Shown: positions 40,785 through 50,109, counted from the stretch's first letter. The stretch is DNA of 64,000 nucleotides from DASQZT01 sp035638575 (GCA_035638575.1 DASQZT010000153.1:1-64000), one strand, 5' to 3'. Notes: generated from the sequence alone by a model not told the origin. A program made the numbers and translations.

Positions 40785-42950
40785 TTGAACAGATCTCGAT
40801 TCATCGCAGTCCTGACGGCGTTGGTGTGCCTGCTGGGAGTCCAGGCGGCATACGCGCAGAACGTGGCTATCGTGGCTGGAAACGGGCAGGTGATCTGCCC
40901 GGGATGCCAGGGGGCCACGGCCGTGGGGTTCCAGTCCATGGTGGTGAAATTGACGGACGCGAATGGAAATCCGCTGAGCGGCCAGCAGGTGAACTGGACC
41001 ACCACCGGAGCCACCATCGCCACTCCAACTACGTTTACCCAAACGGATGGCACATCCTCCAACACGCTCTTTGCCGGGGTGCAAACGAACTCCAATGCGT
41101 TCCAAAGCTACAACCAGTACACGGTGACGGCGCAGGCCGGCAATTCGACTGCGACCTTTTTCCTGACTCAGGGAATTCCGGACCCGTTTAACCAATTGGC
41201 TCCAGCGATCCAGGTGGTGGCCCGGAACGTACCCGTTGGGGGAGTTTTATCGGGCCAGATCGGAACCGCGTCGAGCACGGTGCTGCAGCTCAGCGTGTCG
41301 GAAGAGCACGGGTTCCCGATCCCCAACGTGGGCATGTTCCTGGTGAACACCCAGGATCCCACGGTTGGTCCGACGGTCCAATGCCAGGCGACTCCCGGGG
41401 CGGGCCCGAACGTGGTCCTTTCCGATGCCACCGGGTTTTTGTCGTGCACTCCTATTTTTGGCGGGACGCCCGGCAAGGGCCAATTCTCGGTGCTGGTCGG
41501 CGGGGCGTATCCGGGCGGCGACCCGACCCAGATTCCCGAAGGGATCTGGAATTCGCTGCCGCTCAATATCACCGCTACGCCCGGCTCTCCGGGAAGCGTC
41601 AACATCAAACAGGGCACCCCACAGACCGTCATTTCCGGACAGGCCGCGCCGCTCGCCCTAGTCGCGGAAGTCGATGGAACCGGCGGACAGCCCCTGTCGG
41701 GCATAGGGGTAAAATGGACAGTAACTCCCGCCGGCGCGGCGAACCTCTCCAACACCTCGACCGCGTCCGACCTGAATGGCCGGGTCTCGACCAACGTCAA
41801 CCTCTCCGGCAGCGCCTTCGGCACGATAACGGTGACGGTGACGCTTACCAGCGACTCCACCAAATCCGCGACGTTCACCATCAACGCGGTGCAGCCGGTG
41901 ACGATCACAACGATCCAGGCCGTTTCCGGCGGCAACCAGGCGGCGGCGGTGAACACGGCTTTCGCGCAACCGCTGGTGGTGCAGTTGACCGTCACCTCGG
42001 GCTCGCCGGCCGGTATCCCGGTGCAGTTCCAGGTGACTCAAGGCTCCGTATCGTTGTCCGCCACGACCGCAAGCACCGACGCGAACGGCCGCGCATCGGT
42101 GACTGCGACCGCCGGTTCGTTTACGGGGACGGCCAACGTGGTCGCCAGCGTGGCATCCAACGCCGGCATCGGCAGCGTCACGTTCGTTCTGTCGGTGGCG
42201 CCGTCGGCCCCGAACATCACCGCCGGGGCGTTCGTCAACGGCGCGGATTTCCAGGGGAACTCGCTTTCGCCGTGCAGCATCGGCGCGCTGGTGACCTCCG
42301 CCGGAACGCTGGGTGTCACGCCGCTTTCACCGGTGCTGCCTGGCTTGACCGTGCCGGCGCAGGCGCTCTCGATCTCGATCGGCAATATCGCGGCGCCGGT
42401 TTTGAACATCACCAACAATGCCGCCGGCCAGCAACTGGTCACCTTCCAGGTGCCGTGCAACGCCCCGGTGGGAGGATCAGTTCCGGTCGCCGTATCGGTT
42501 GGCGGAGGCACTTCCCCGGTGAACCTGAACATCCAGGCGGCCAGCCCGGGTGTTTTCCAGACCCAGATGTCCGACGGCATATTCCGCGCGGTGCTGGTGC
42601 GCCCCGACGGCTCCTTCGTGAGTCTCGAGAACCCGGCCCGCCGGGGCGAAACCGAGGTGGCGTACGTGACCGGCCTCGGGACTACCGCGCCGCCTTCCAA
42701 CACCCTTTCCGTGGCCGCGCCCGGCGCCGCTGCGACGGTGCAGGGCAGTGTCATTGCCGGGATGAACGGCGGCGGCGTGCCCCTGAACTACGCTCAGTTG
42801 TCGGAGGATTTGGTAGGCGTGTTCGTGGTATCGATCCAGATCCCGCCGGACATGGCGACCGGTCCGAACGTCACCTTCTCGGTGGGGCTGGTTCCAGTCG
42901 GCTCCACCACGCCAATTTACAGCGCTACGAGCAAGATCCCAGTCCAGTAA
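40785..42950 (+). CDS. secreted Ig-like (Big-1 type) protein with TIGR03437 C-terminus
   Basis: 721 aa from TTG 40785, which is well spaced from GAGGAGG. A signal peptide (MNRSRFIAVLTALVCLLGVQAAYA) is followed by Ig-like domains: one at ~30-130 (VVKLTDANGNPLSGQQVNWTTTGA), others at ~270-365 (PLSGIGVKWTVTPAGAANLS) and ~370-470 (IPVQFQVTQGSVSLSATTASTDANGRA). They follow the Big-1/invasin pattern of a strand, G-x-PV and a DANGRA loop. The C-terminal ~230 residues are the TIGR03437 domain (FVNGADFQGNSLSPCSIGALVT...EVAYVTGLGTTAP). Surface-exposed or secreted; function unknown. Confidence 0.8.
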   Translation: MNRSRFIAVLTALVCLLGVQAAYAQNVAIVAGNGQVICPGCQGATAVGFQSMVVKLTDANGNPLSGQQVNWTTTGATIATPTTFTQTDGTSSNTLFAGVQTNSNAFQSYNQYTVTAQAGNSTATFFLTQGIPDPFNQLAPAIQVVARNVPVGGVLSGQIGTASSTVLQLSVSEEHGFPIPNVGMFLVNTQDPTVGPTVQCQATPGAGPNVVLSDATGFLSCTPIFGGTPGKGQFSVLVGGAYPGGDPTQIPEGIWNSLPLNITATPGSPGSVNIKQGTPQTVISGQAAPLALVAEVDGTGGQPLSGIGVKWTVTPAGAANLSNTSTASDLNGRVSTNVNLSGSAFGTITVTVTLTSDSTKSATFTINAVQPVTITTIQAVSGGNQAAAVNTAFAQPLVVQLTVTSGSPAGIPVQFQVTQGSVSLSATTASTDANGRASVTATAGSFTGTANVVASVASNAGIGSVTFVLSVAPSAPNITAGAFVNGADFQGNSLSPCSIGALVTSAGTLGVTPLSPVLPGLTVPAQALSISIGNIAAPVLNITNNAAGQQLVTFQVPCNAPVGGSVPVAVSVGGGTSPVNLNIQAASPGVFQTQMSDGIFRAVLVRPDGSFVSLENPARRGETEVAYVTGLGTTAPPSNTLSVAAPGAAATVQGSVIAGMNGGGVPLNYAQLSEDLVGVFVVSIQIPPDMATGPNVTFSVGLVPVGSTTPIYSATSKIPVQ

Positions 42951-42984
42951 GCCTTCTCCGAGGGGTCGGGGGATTCACCCCCCG

Positions 42985-43040
42985 GCCCCACCTTTCTTCG
43001 GTAGTACTTCACCGCAGCCCCACCTTTCTTCGATAGTACT
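42985..43040 (+). repeat. 24-bp direct repeat pair
   Basis: Two copies, 42985-43008 and 43017-43040, differ at one base (CTTCGGTAGTACT versus CTTCGATAGTACT) and are offset by 32 bp. Each begins GCCCCACCTTTCTTCG. Confidence 0.8.
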
Positions 43041-43115
43041 CGGGCATCATGAGGGCCTCCTGCAGGATAATTCCACAGGTTAACAGCTTCTATCTTCGCT
43101 TTTATTTCGCTATAG

Positions 43116-43131
43116 ACACTACATATAGTGT
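43116..43131. promoter_or_regulatory. 16-bp AT-rich palindrome upstream of mraZ
   Basis: ACACTACATATAGTGT is symmetric at 14 of 16 positions, in an otherwise GC-rich genome, about 190 bp before mraZ. It could be an operator; nothing identifies the binding protein. Confidence 0.35.
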
Positions 43132-43216
43132 GTTGCGCGATCAGTGTAGATCCGGTGGGGGGAAGCTATCCCCTCTGTAACTACAGACAAATCAGCAGCT
43201 TTCCCTCAAAAAGTTC

Positions 43217-43245
43217 TTGCGAATTCTGAGATTCTCGTGCACTAT
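43217..43245 (+). promoter_or_regulatory. candidate mraZ promoter
   Basis: TTGCGA (43217-43222), 17-nt spacer, CACTAT (43240-43245), about 60 bp before the chosen mraZ start. Confidence 0.35.
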
Positions 43246-43306
43246 AGGTTGTGTGGATTGAATCTGGATATTGAGTGGCATATTCAGACCGATCCAGGGA
43301 CAAAAA

Positions 43307-43780
43307 GTGGAAGTTCCCGCACAGATCGAGTTACCCAGGGGAATGTACCCGGCACGGCTTGACGACAAGGGCCGGATGAAGCTACCCCAGGCTTTCATGC
43401 TGTACTTTGCCTCGTTGCGGGAGAAGACACTTTTTGTCACGAGTTTGGACCGGTCCATCGCTGCCATCTATCCTATGGCAACCTGGCGGCAAAATGAAGA
43501 GGTTTTTGCGGGATACAAGGAAGATCCGGATGCGGCCGCCGACATCGCGTTCAACGCCCAGGACCTGGGCGCCGAAGCGGAGATGGACAGCCAGGGCCGC
43601 GTGGGGTTTTCGGTGGAGTTGCGGACCGCGTTGGGCATCGAGAATCGGCCCTTGAAGATTTACGCTCACAACGGGAAGGTCGTAGTTCTGAGCGACGAGA
43701 TTTACGAGCAGCGCAAGGAGAGGGCGTCGCAAACGCCGGCGGAGAAACTTCGGAAGCTGGAGGCGGCGGGGCTCAAGTGA
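43307..43780 (+). CDS. mraZ: division/cell-wall cluster regulator MraZ
   Basis: 157 aa from GTG 43307, six nt after AGGGA; an upstream TTG at 43271 is possible but lacks a ribosome site. Two SpoVT-AbrB-like halves carry the signature D-x-x-GR motifs: ARLDDKGRMKLP (N-terminal) and AEMDSQGRVGFS (C-terminal). MraZ forms a ring and binds repeats upstream of its own operon to control dcw genes. It is first in the cluster, 6 bp before rsmH. The C-terminal ~20 residues are charged (RKERASQTPAEKLRKLEAAG). Confidence 0.92.
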   Translation: MEVPAQIELPRGMYPARLDDKGRMKLPQAFMLYFASLREKTLFVTSLDRSIAAIYPMATWRQNEEVFAGYKEDPDAAADIAFNAQDLGAEAEMDSQGRVGFSVELRTALGIENRPLKIYAHNGKVVVLSDEIYEQRKERASQTPAEKLRKLEAAGLK

Positions 43781-43786
43781 CGATGT

Positions 43787-44650
43787 ATGCATGTCCCCGT
43801 CATGCCCGAGGAAACGCTTACGCTGCTGGCGGTACGCCCCGAGGGTGCGTACCTGGACTGCACGGCGGGATTGGGCGGACACGCGGCGCTGATCGCGCAG
43901 CGGCTGACCACGGGGATTCTGATTGCGAACGATCGCGACCCGGCTTCGCTCGAGATGGCGCGGCGCAACACGGCGGAGTGGGGCGGACGAATCCGGTTTC
44001 ATGCCGGGACGTTTGGGGCGTTGGCGGAAACCGTGGCGCAAGCGGGGCTCAGGAAGCTGGATGGGATTTTAGCGGACCTCGGCGTGAGCCGGTATCAACT
44101 CACCGAGCCGCTTCGCGGATTTTCGTTTACGGCGGATGGGCCGCTGGACATGCGCATGGATCAAACCACGGGCACTACGGCGGCCGATCTCGTCAACTTC
44201 ACCGACGAAAAAGCACTCGCCGACCTGATCTATCAGCTCGGCGAAGAGAGGAGGGCGCGGAGAGTAGCCAGAGCAATCGTCCGGGTACGGCCCATACGGA
44301 GTACACTTCATCTGGCCGATGTGGTGTTACGGGCCGTGCCCAGGACGGGTCACCTTCATCCCGCCACCAAGACTTTCATGGCCTTGCGGATGGCGGTCAA
44401 CGATGAACCGGCTGAACTGGACCGTTTACTCCGGATTGCACCGGAGCTGCTGAGGAGCGGAGGACGAATGGCCGTAATCAGCTTCATGAGCATCGATGAC
44501 CGGAAGGTGAAGGAGAGATTCAGGGCGCTGGGCCGGGAGGGGCGTGCGACGATCCTGACGAAGCACCCGCTTCAGCCGAGCGAAGAAGAGATTGCCCGCA
44601 ATCCGGCTTCACGCAGCGCCAAGCTGCGCGCGCTGGAGTGGCGCGATTAA
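43787..44650 (+). CDS. rsmH: 16S rRNA (cytosine1402-N4)-methyltransferase
   Basis: 287 aa, slightly short for the family (~310). Starts HVPVMPEETLTLLAVRPEGAYLDCTAGLGGHAALI, the canonical RsmH N-terminus with SAM-binding GLGGH. Other family blocks are DGILADLGVSRYQL, PLDMRMD, HPATKTFMALRMAVNDE and GGRMAVISFMSIDDRKVK. It methylates C1402 in the ribosomal decoding centre. It is second in dcw, as in most bacteria. ATG 43787 fits the family N-terminus; ATG 43783 is in another frame. Confidence 0.95.
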   Translation: MHVPVMPEETLTLLAVRPEGAYLDCTAGLGGHAALIAQRLTTGILIANDRDPASLEMARRNTAEWGGRIRFHAGTFGALAETVAQAGLRKLDGILADLGVSRYQLTEPLRGFSFTADGPLDMRMDQTTGTTAADLVNFTDEKALADLIYQLGEERRARRVARAIVRVRPIRSTLHLADVVLRAVPRTGHLHPATKTFMALRMAVNDEPAELDRLLRIAPELLRSGGRMAVISFMSIDDRKVKERFRALGREGRATILTKHPLQPSEEEIARNPASRSAKLRALEWRD

Positions 44651-44669
44651 GCGAGGGAAGAGAAAAACG

Positions 44670-45149
44670 ATGGCGACGATGCCAGCATTTCTAAAAAGGT
44701 CAGACGCGCAGGGATACGTGGAGCACGCACGGATGGCGTCCGTGCGCGCGGAGAGGGATCCGTTTCAGCTGCGGGCGCTCCCGCACGACGACGTCTTCTT
44801 CTACTGCAAGAGAATCGACAATTCGCGCCTCGTGCGCGAACACGACGTCCGGGCCCACGGAGCCTGCTGGGGCGCCATCGGCGGGGCCGCCGCGGTTCTG
44901 GTGCTGCTAGCCGGTCTTTTGTCTTTCAGCGTGGCCAACACGGTGGCCGGGTACAAGCTGCAAGCGCTGCGCGCCGAAGAACGGAAACTGCAGGACGAAT
45001 CGCGCACGCTGGATCTGCAGGCGGCGGAACTGCTGAGGCCCGACCGGCTGGTGGAGCTGGCCCGGAAGCAGAACATGGTTACGCCATCCAGCCAACAGGT
45101 ATTCCACCTGGAAACCAGGGCCGATGGCACGGTGGCGATGGTGAAATAA
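44670..45149 (+). CDS. ftsL: FtsL-like division protein
   Basis: 159 aa. A ~65-residue cytoplasmic part (longer than in E. coli) is followed by one membrane helix (GAIGGAAAVLVLLAGLLSFSVANTVAGY, ~68-95) and a periplasmic coiled coil (LQALRAEERKLQDESRTLDLQAAELLRPDRLVELARKQNM) with the Leu spacing of FtsL/DivIC. Position between rsmH and ftsI is the standard place for ftsL. Sequence identity in this family is always low, so context carries the call. It would bridge FtsB/Q with FtsW-FtsI. Confidence 0.8.
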   Translation: MATMPAFLKRSDAQGYVEHARMASVRAERDPFQLRALPHDDVFFYCKRIDNSRLVREHDVRAHGACWGAIGGAAAVLVLLAGLLSFSVANTVAGYKLQALRAEERKLQDESRTLDLQAAELLRPDRLVELARKQNMVTPSSQQVFHLETRADGTVAMVK

Positions 45150-45185
45150 ACAGGGGCCCTGATATCCGGGGCTCCAGGGTGCGGC

Positions 45186-47213
45186 ATGGTTGAACGTCGG
45201 CTGACATGGCTGGTCCGGATCGTGCTCCTCTGGGGCGCGGCCATTTTTCTGAAGCTGGTTTCCCTCCAAGTTCTGCATCACCAGGAATACGCCAAGAAAG
45301 CCAGGATGCGACAGGAGCTGGTGGTCCCTCTTCCCGGACCCCGCGGCACCATCTACGATCGCTCGGGCCAGCCGCTGGCCATGAGCGTGCCCACCGTGTC
45401 GGTCTACATCAACCCGCTGAAAGTGCCCGACCTGGAGGTGGCATCCGACCTTCTGGCGCGGGCGCTGCACATCGACCGCACCCCGCTCGACGACGCGATG
45501 AAGCTGGCGTACGAAAACAAGCGCGGCTTCCTGTGGGTCAAGCGCAGGATCGAACCGGACGAAGCCAAGTGCCTGCTGGACATGCACCGCGAGTGGATCT
45601 TTCTGGAGCAGGAACCGCAGCGTCACTATCCCAAGGGCACGCTGGCGGCCCACGTCCTCGGGTCGGTGGATTTCGAAGAGACGGGCAACGCGGGAATCGA
45701 GAAGTCCCTGGACGGGGACCTGCGCGGCGAAGACGGGCAAATGCGGATGCTGACCGATGTCAAGCGCCGCGGCATCGAATCGCAGCTCGACGCCGAAGCC
45801 CATCCCGGGGCGCCGATCACGCTGACTATCGATGAGCGCCTGCAGTTCGTCGCCGAGCGCGAAATCGCGGCGGCCGTGGAAGCGCACCATGCCGTAAGCG
45901 GCAGCGTGGTTGTGATGGTGCCGACTACCGGAGAGCTGCTGGCGGTGGCCAGCTACCCGACCTACGACCCCAACCTGCCGCCCCAGCCGAGCGAGAATTT
46001 CGCGCGTCAGAACCACGCCGTTTCGGTGCCATTCGAGCCGGGCTCGTGCTTCAAGGTGATCACGCTTTCGGCCGCCCTGGAGACCACGCACCTGACGCCG
46101 GAGAGCCTGATCAACTGCCACGGCGGCGTCCTGGCGCTACCCGGGCGCGTAGTTCACGACTCGCACGCCGGGCTCGGCATTATCCCGATGGCCATGGTGC
46201 TGGCCAAGTCGAGCAACATCGGCGCCATCGAAGTGGGGATGCGGGTGGGCCAGCAGAACATGATGGAGTATATGCGCAGGTTCGGTTTCGGGCAGAAGAC
46301 CGGAATCGAGTTGCCCGCGGAATCGGGCGGAAAGGTGCGGAAGCGCTGGGGCACGACGTCGCTGGCTTCGGTGTCGATGGGCCAGGAGGTCTCGGTCACC
46401 ACGCTGCAGTTGGCCCAGGCGACCTCGATCATCGCCAATGGCGGTTACCTGGTGAGGCCGCGGCTCGTGCTGCAAAAGGGCGGCCAGACCTTGCCGGCGG
46501 GCAGACAGGGCACGCCGAAGGTCCGCGTCTTGAAGCCGGACACGGTGATCACCATGCGCAACATGATGGAAGGCGTGGTGCTCCACGGAACCGGAACGGC
46601 AGCGCGCCTGGAGGGCTACTCCGTCGGCGGGAAGACCGGATCGGCACAGATTTTCGATTTCGCGTCGAAACATTACACGCATACTTACAACGGATCGTTC
46701 CTGGGATTCGCGCCTCTCACGAATCCGGCGATCGTGGTGGTGGTGTCGTTGAACGGCACCCACGGCAATGCCGGGTTCGGCGGAGCAGCCGCGGCGCCGG
46801 TGTTCCACACGGTTGCGGCGGAAGCGCTGCGCATACTGGAAGTTCCCAAAGACATCCCCGACGAACCCGTGCTGGTGGCCGCGAAGCAGGATACGGACGA
46901 CCTCGCCATTTCCGAAGGCGACCCGGACGAGCCGAATATTCTGCAAGACAGCGACGAGGACGGTGAGCCCGCCGCCCCACCGGCGCCCATCGTGGGCCCG
47001 TTGGTTCCCGCCCCGCGAAATGGCGAGCCGGAAGCCGCCGGTCCGAAAGTGCCGGACTTCCGCGGAATGTCGATGCGGGAGGTGCTGGCGGAAGCCACGG
47101 CGAGAGGCCTGACGGTGCAGCCCGACGGCAGCGGCGTGGCCCGCGTCCAGAAGCCGCCGGCCGGAGCGATTCTGCGCCAGGGAGAGATCATCCGGGTGCA
47201 GTTTGCGAGATGA
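45186..47213 (+). CDS. ftsI: penicillin-binding protein 3 / FtsI-type transpeptidase with PASTA domain
   Basis: 675 aa. An N-terminal membrane helix (LVRIVLLWGAAIFLKLVSLQVL) is followed by the PBP dimerisation domain (RGTIYDRSGQPLAMSV) and the transpeptidase domain. Active-site motifs: SxxK as S287-CFK (usually STFK), SxN as S342-SN and KTG at K483-TGS. An acidic/Pro-rich linker (~585-620) leads to one C-terminal PASTA domain (VPDFRGMSMREVLAEATARGLTVQPDGSG), a feature more common in Gram-positive PBPs and some Acidobacteria. It cross-links septal peptidoglycan together with FtsW. 36 bp after ftsL. Confidence 0.93.
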   Translation: MVERRLTWLVRIVLLWGAAIFLKLVSLQVLHHQEYAKKARMRQELVVPLPGPRGTIYDRSGQPLAMSVPTVSVYINPLKVPDLEVASDLLARALHIDRTPLDDAMKLAYENKRGFLWVKRRIEPDEAKCLLDMHREWIFLEQEPQRHYPKGTLAAHVLGSVDFEETGNAGIEKSLDGDLRGEDGQMRMLTDVKRRGIESQLDAEAHPGAPITLTIDERLQFVAEREIAAAVEAHHAVSGSVVVMVPTTGELLAVASYPTYDPNLPPQPSENFARQNHAVSVPFEPGSCFKVITLSAALETTHLTPESLINCHGGVLALPGRVVHDSHAGLGIIPMAMVLAKSSNIGAIEVGMRVGQQNMMEYMRRFGFGQKTGIELPAESGGKVRKRWGTTSLASVSMGQEVSVTTLQLAQATSIIANGGYLVRPRLVLQKGGQTLPAGRQGTPKVRVLKPDTVITMRNMMEGVVLHGTGTAARLEGYSVGGKTGSAQIFDFASKHYTHTYNGSFLGFAPLTNPAIVVVVSLNGTHGNAGFGGAAAAPVFHTVAAEALRILEVPKDIPDEPVLVAAKQDTDDLAISEGDPDEPNILQDSDEDGEPAAPPAPIVGPLVPAPRNGEPEAAGPKVPDFRGMSMREVLAEATARGLTVQPDGSGVARVQKPPAGAILRQGEIIRVQFAR

Positions 47214-47245
47214 ATGTGGGCGAGACGTACAGAATCGGGAGGAGT

Positions 47246-47263
47246 GCGGCGCACGTGCGCCGC
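47246..47263. repeat. 18-bp perfect palindrome between ftsI and murE
   Basis: GCGGCGCACGTGCGCCGC lies in the 64-bp gap, the longest gap between ftsI and murF. No T tract follows, so it is not a classical terminator; a short TTGACA occurs just before the murE ATG. Confidence 0.6.
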
Positions 47264-47277
47264 GTCGGGATTGACAA

Positions 47278-48762
47278 ATGAACCTCGGCGAGATGCTCAC
47301 CGGCGTGCGGCTGCGCCAGCCGCTTTCGCCGGAGCTCGCCCGTTCGACGATTGAAGGGCTGGAGTACGATTCGCGGCGCGCGGGAAAAGGCTTTGTGTAT
47401 TTCGCCTTCCCCGGAAGCCGCGTGGATGGCCGCGAATTCGCGCGCGACGCCGTGGCGCGCGGCGCCGTGGCGGTAGCCAGCGAATCGCCCGCGCCGCCGG
47501 AGCTGGCCGGCCAGTGGGTCCAGGTGGAGCATGGCCGCCAGGCCCTGGCCCTGGCTTCGCGCAATTTCTACGGCCGGCCCGACGAGCACCTGGGGCTCAC
47601 CGGGATTACGGGAACCAACGGGAAAACAACCACCGCCTACCTGCTCGATTCCATCCTGCGTGCGGCGGGGTATACCACGGCGCTCATCGGCACCATCGAA
47701 TATCACCTGGCGGGACGAGTGCTGCCGGCGGTCAACACCACGCCCGAATCGCTGGAGCTGGTGCGCCTCTTTTGGCAAGTGGAGCAGGCCCGCGGAACGC
47801 ATGCGACGATGGAAGTTTCGTCTCACGCGCTGGCGCTCGGCCGCGTTTACGGCCTGCGTTTCCACACGGCCGTCTTCACCAACCTCACGCGCGATCACCT
47901 GGATTTTCACGGCACCATGGAGGCGTACTTCGCGGCCAAGCAGATGCTGTTCGAAGGCGCCGGTGGGCCTCCGCCGGGATTCGCCGTGCTCAACCGCGAC
48001 GACACCTACGCGAGGCAACTGAAGCTCCACCCCCAGACACGCACGATCTGGTACGGCCTGGGGCAGGAGTCGAACCTGCGCGCGCTGCACATCTCATCGG
48101 GCTTCCAGGGGTTGCGCTTCGATGTACGGCTGGGCAAGCTGCGTTTCGCGGTGGAATCGCCGCTCATCGGCAAGATCAACGTGTACAACATCCTGGCGGC
48201 GTGCGGCGCGGGGCTTTCGTACGACATTCCGCCGGACACTATTGCCCGGGGAATCGCGCAACTGCGAGCCGTGCCGGGCCGCTTCGAGCGGGTCGATGAA
48301 GGGCAGCCCTTCACGGTAGTGGTGGACTACGCGCACACCGACGACGCGCTGCGCAACGTGATCGCGGTGGCGCGCGCGCTCGAGCCCAAGCGGGTCATCA
48401 CACTATTCGGATGCGGGGGCGATCGCGACCGCACCAAGCGCCCGCTGATGGGGCAGGCCGCCGCCGAAGCCAGCGACTTCGTGGTGCTGACCAGCGACAA
48501 TCCGCGGTCGGAGGACCCGCTGGCCATCATGAACGACGCGCTGGTGGGGATCCGCCGCAAGGACGTGCCGCACATCGTGGAGCCGGATCGCGCCACCGCC
48601 ATTGGGCGGGCGCTGAAGGAGGCTCGCGAAGGCGACATCGTGATTCTGGCCGGCAAAGGCCACGAAACGTATCAGGTTCTGAAGGACAAGACGATCGAGT
48701 TCGACGATCGGGCTGTGGCTTCTGAAGTGCTGAGGGGGTATGGGTACCACAAACCTCAGTAA
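47278..48762 (+). CDS. murE: UDP-MurNAc-L-Ala-D-Glu:meso-DAP ligase
   Basis: 494 aa. Mur ligase layout: N-terminal UDP-binding domain (GLEYDSRRAGKGFVYFAFPGSRVDG), ATP loop GITGTNGKTTTAYLLD (~104), central HTTPE region (NTTPESLELV) and ligase domain (FGCGGDRDRTKRPLMG). The motif SDNPRSEDP (~407) is the DNPR signature of enzymes that add meso-diaminopimelate, so the peptidoglycan is expected to be DAP-type. It adds the third amino acid of the stem peptide. Confidence 0.95.
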   Translation: MNLGEMLTGVRLRQPLSPELARSTIEGLEYDSRRAGKGFVYFAFPGSRVDGREFARDAVARGAVAVASESPAPPELAGQWVQVEHGRQALALASRNFYGRPDEHLGLTGITGTNGKTTTAYLLDSILRAAGYTTALIGTIEYHLAGRVLPAVNTTPESLELVRLFWQVEQARGTHATMEVSSHALALGRVYGLRFHTAVFTNLTRDHLDFHGTMEAYFAAKQMLFEGAGGPPPGFAVLNRDDTYARQLKLHPQTRTIWYGLGQESNLRALHISSGFQGLRFDVRLGKLRFAVESPLIGKINVYNILAACGAGLSYDIPPDTIARGIAQLRAVPGRFERVDEGQPFTVVVDYAHTDDALRNVIAVARALEPKRVITLFGCGGDRDRTKRPLMGQAAAEASDFVVLTSDNPRSEDPLAIMNDALVGIRRKDVPHIVEPDRATAIGRALKEAREGDIVILAGKGHETYQVLKDKTIEFDDRAVASEVLRGYGYHKPQ

Positions 48763-48765
48763 AAC

Positions 48766-50103
48766 ATGACTCTGGATTTGCAAGAGGTTGCGCACGCCAT
48801 GCGCGCCAGGGGCGAGCCTCGGCCGGTAAAAGTTGCGGGTTGGAGCGTGGATACGCGGACACAGAATGTGGGCGACGTGTATTTCGCGCTGCGCGGCCCG
48901 AACCATGACGGGAACGATTTCGTGGCGGCGGCTATCGGGAAAGGGGCCGCCGCAGTGGTGGTGGAGCGCCCGGAGGCGGCGGATTGCGCCCTGGTGGTGG
49001 ACGATACGCTGCGGGCGCTGGGGGAGTCGGGCGCGTGGGCGCGCGAACGTTGGGGTGGAACGGTGATCGGGGTGACGGGAAGCGCGGGCAAAACTACGAC
49101 CAAGGATGCCATCGCGCAACTGCTGTCGGTGGAGTTCCCGGTGGGGCGCACGGTGGGCAATTTCAATAACCACGTGGGCGTGCCGCTTTCCATTCTGCGG
49201 CTGCCCGATGGCTGCCGCGCGGGCGTTCTGGAAATGGGAATGAATCACGCGGGCGAGATCCGCGAGCTGGCCGCGATTGCCAAACCGGATGTGGGGGTGG
49301 TGACCAACGTCGGATACGCGCACGTGGAGTTCTTCGATTCCATCGAAGGCGTGGCGGCGGCCAAGCGCGAGCTGATCGAAGCGCTGCCGCGCGACGGCGT
49401 GGCGGTGCTGAACGCGGACGACCCGCGCGTATTCGGATTCCGCGACGCGCACCCCGGCCGCTCGGTGACATTCGGTTTTTCGGAAGGCGCGGATGTGCGC
49501 GCGGAGGCCGTGGAGTACGGGGCCGCCCGCACGCGTTTCCGCTCGATGGGCGTGGATTACGAGACGGGCTTGACCGGCAGGCACGGGGTGCTCAATCTTC
49601 TGGCCGCGATCGCGGTGGCGCACGTATTTCAGATTGCGCCGGAGCGTCTGCGGGAAGCGGTGGCGGGATTCACCGTGGGCAAAATGCGCGGCGAGCGGCT
49701 GGAATATCGCGGCATGGTCGTGTGGGACGACTGCTACAATTCCAACCCCGAGGCCGCGCTGGCGATGATCGACGTGCTGCGCGAAACCGAGGGCAGCCGG
49801 CGCATCGCGGTCATGGGAGAGATGCTGGAGTTGGGACACGCCGCCAGCGAGTTGCACCGGCGCGTGGGGCGCTACGCGGCGGAGCACGGGGTGGACCTGC
49901 TGATCGGGGTTCGCGGCAGCGCCCGCTCCATGGTGGAGGAGGCGATTGCGGCCGGCCTCGCGCAAGACGCGGCGGTGTTTTTCGAAGAGCCGGCCGGCGC
50001 GGGCGAGTTCGTCCGCCAGGAAGCGCGCGCGGGCGACGCGCTTCTGTTCAAGGGCTCGCGGGGCGTCCACGTGGAGCGCGCGTTGGAGAGGTTACTGGCA
50101 TAG
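48766..50103 (+). CDS. murF: UDP-MurNAc-tripeptide:D-Ala-D-Ala ligase
   Basis: 445 aa, 3 bp after murE. N-terminal domain with WSVDTRTQNVGDVYFALRG, ATP loop GVTGSAGKTTTKDAIA (~98-113), NHVGVPLSILRLPDG, EMGMNHAGEI and NVGYAHVEFFDSIEG are all MurF hallmarks; the last domain has DDCYNSNPEAALAMI and VMGEMLELG. It attaches the terminal D-Ala-D-Ala. No ddl gene is present in the cluster, so its dipeptide must be supplied from elsewhere in the genome. Confidence 0.95.
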   Translation: MTLDLQEVAHAMRARGEPRPVKVAGWSVDTRTQNVGDVYFALRGPNHDGNDFVAAAIGKGAAAVVVERPEAADCALVVDDTLRALGESGAWARERWGGTVIGVTGSAGKTTTKDAIAQLLSVEFPVGRTVGNFNNHVGVPLSILRLPDGCRAGVLEMGMNHAGEIRELAAIAKPDVGVVTNVGYAHVEFFDSIEGVAAAKRELIEALPRDGVAVLNADDPRVFGFRDAHPGRSVTFGFSEGADVRAEAVEYGAARTRFRSMGVDYETGLTGRHGVLNLLAAIAVAHVFQIAPERLREAVAGFTVGKMRGERLEYRGMVVWDDCYNSNPEAALAMIDVLRETEGSRRIAVMGEMLELGHAASELHRRVGRYAAEHGVDLLIGVRGSARSMVEEAIAAGLAQDAAVFFEEPAGAGEFVRQEARAGDALLFKGSRGVHVERALERLLA

Positions 50104-50109
50104 GCGGTC

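Larger units (their letters stand above)
42951..43306 (+). other. intergenic region upstream of the dcw cluster
   Basis: 356 bp without a gene. It holds a GC hairpin CGGGGG-ATTCA-CCCCCCG after the previous stop, a 24-bp direct repeat pair, an AT-rich palindrome and a candidate promoter for mraZ. I could not find a convincing set of spaced TGGG boxes of the type bound by MraZ. Confidence 0.6.

Noticed and set aside
42951..43306. MraZ-box array
   Set aside because: I could not find three or four TGGG-type boxes at regular spacing; single GGTGGGG matches are not enough.
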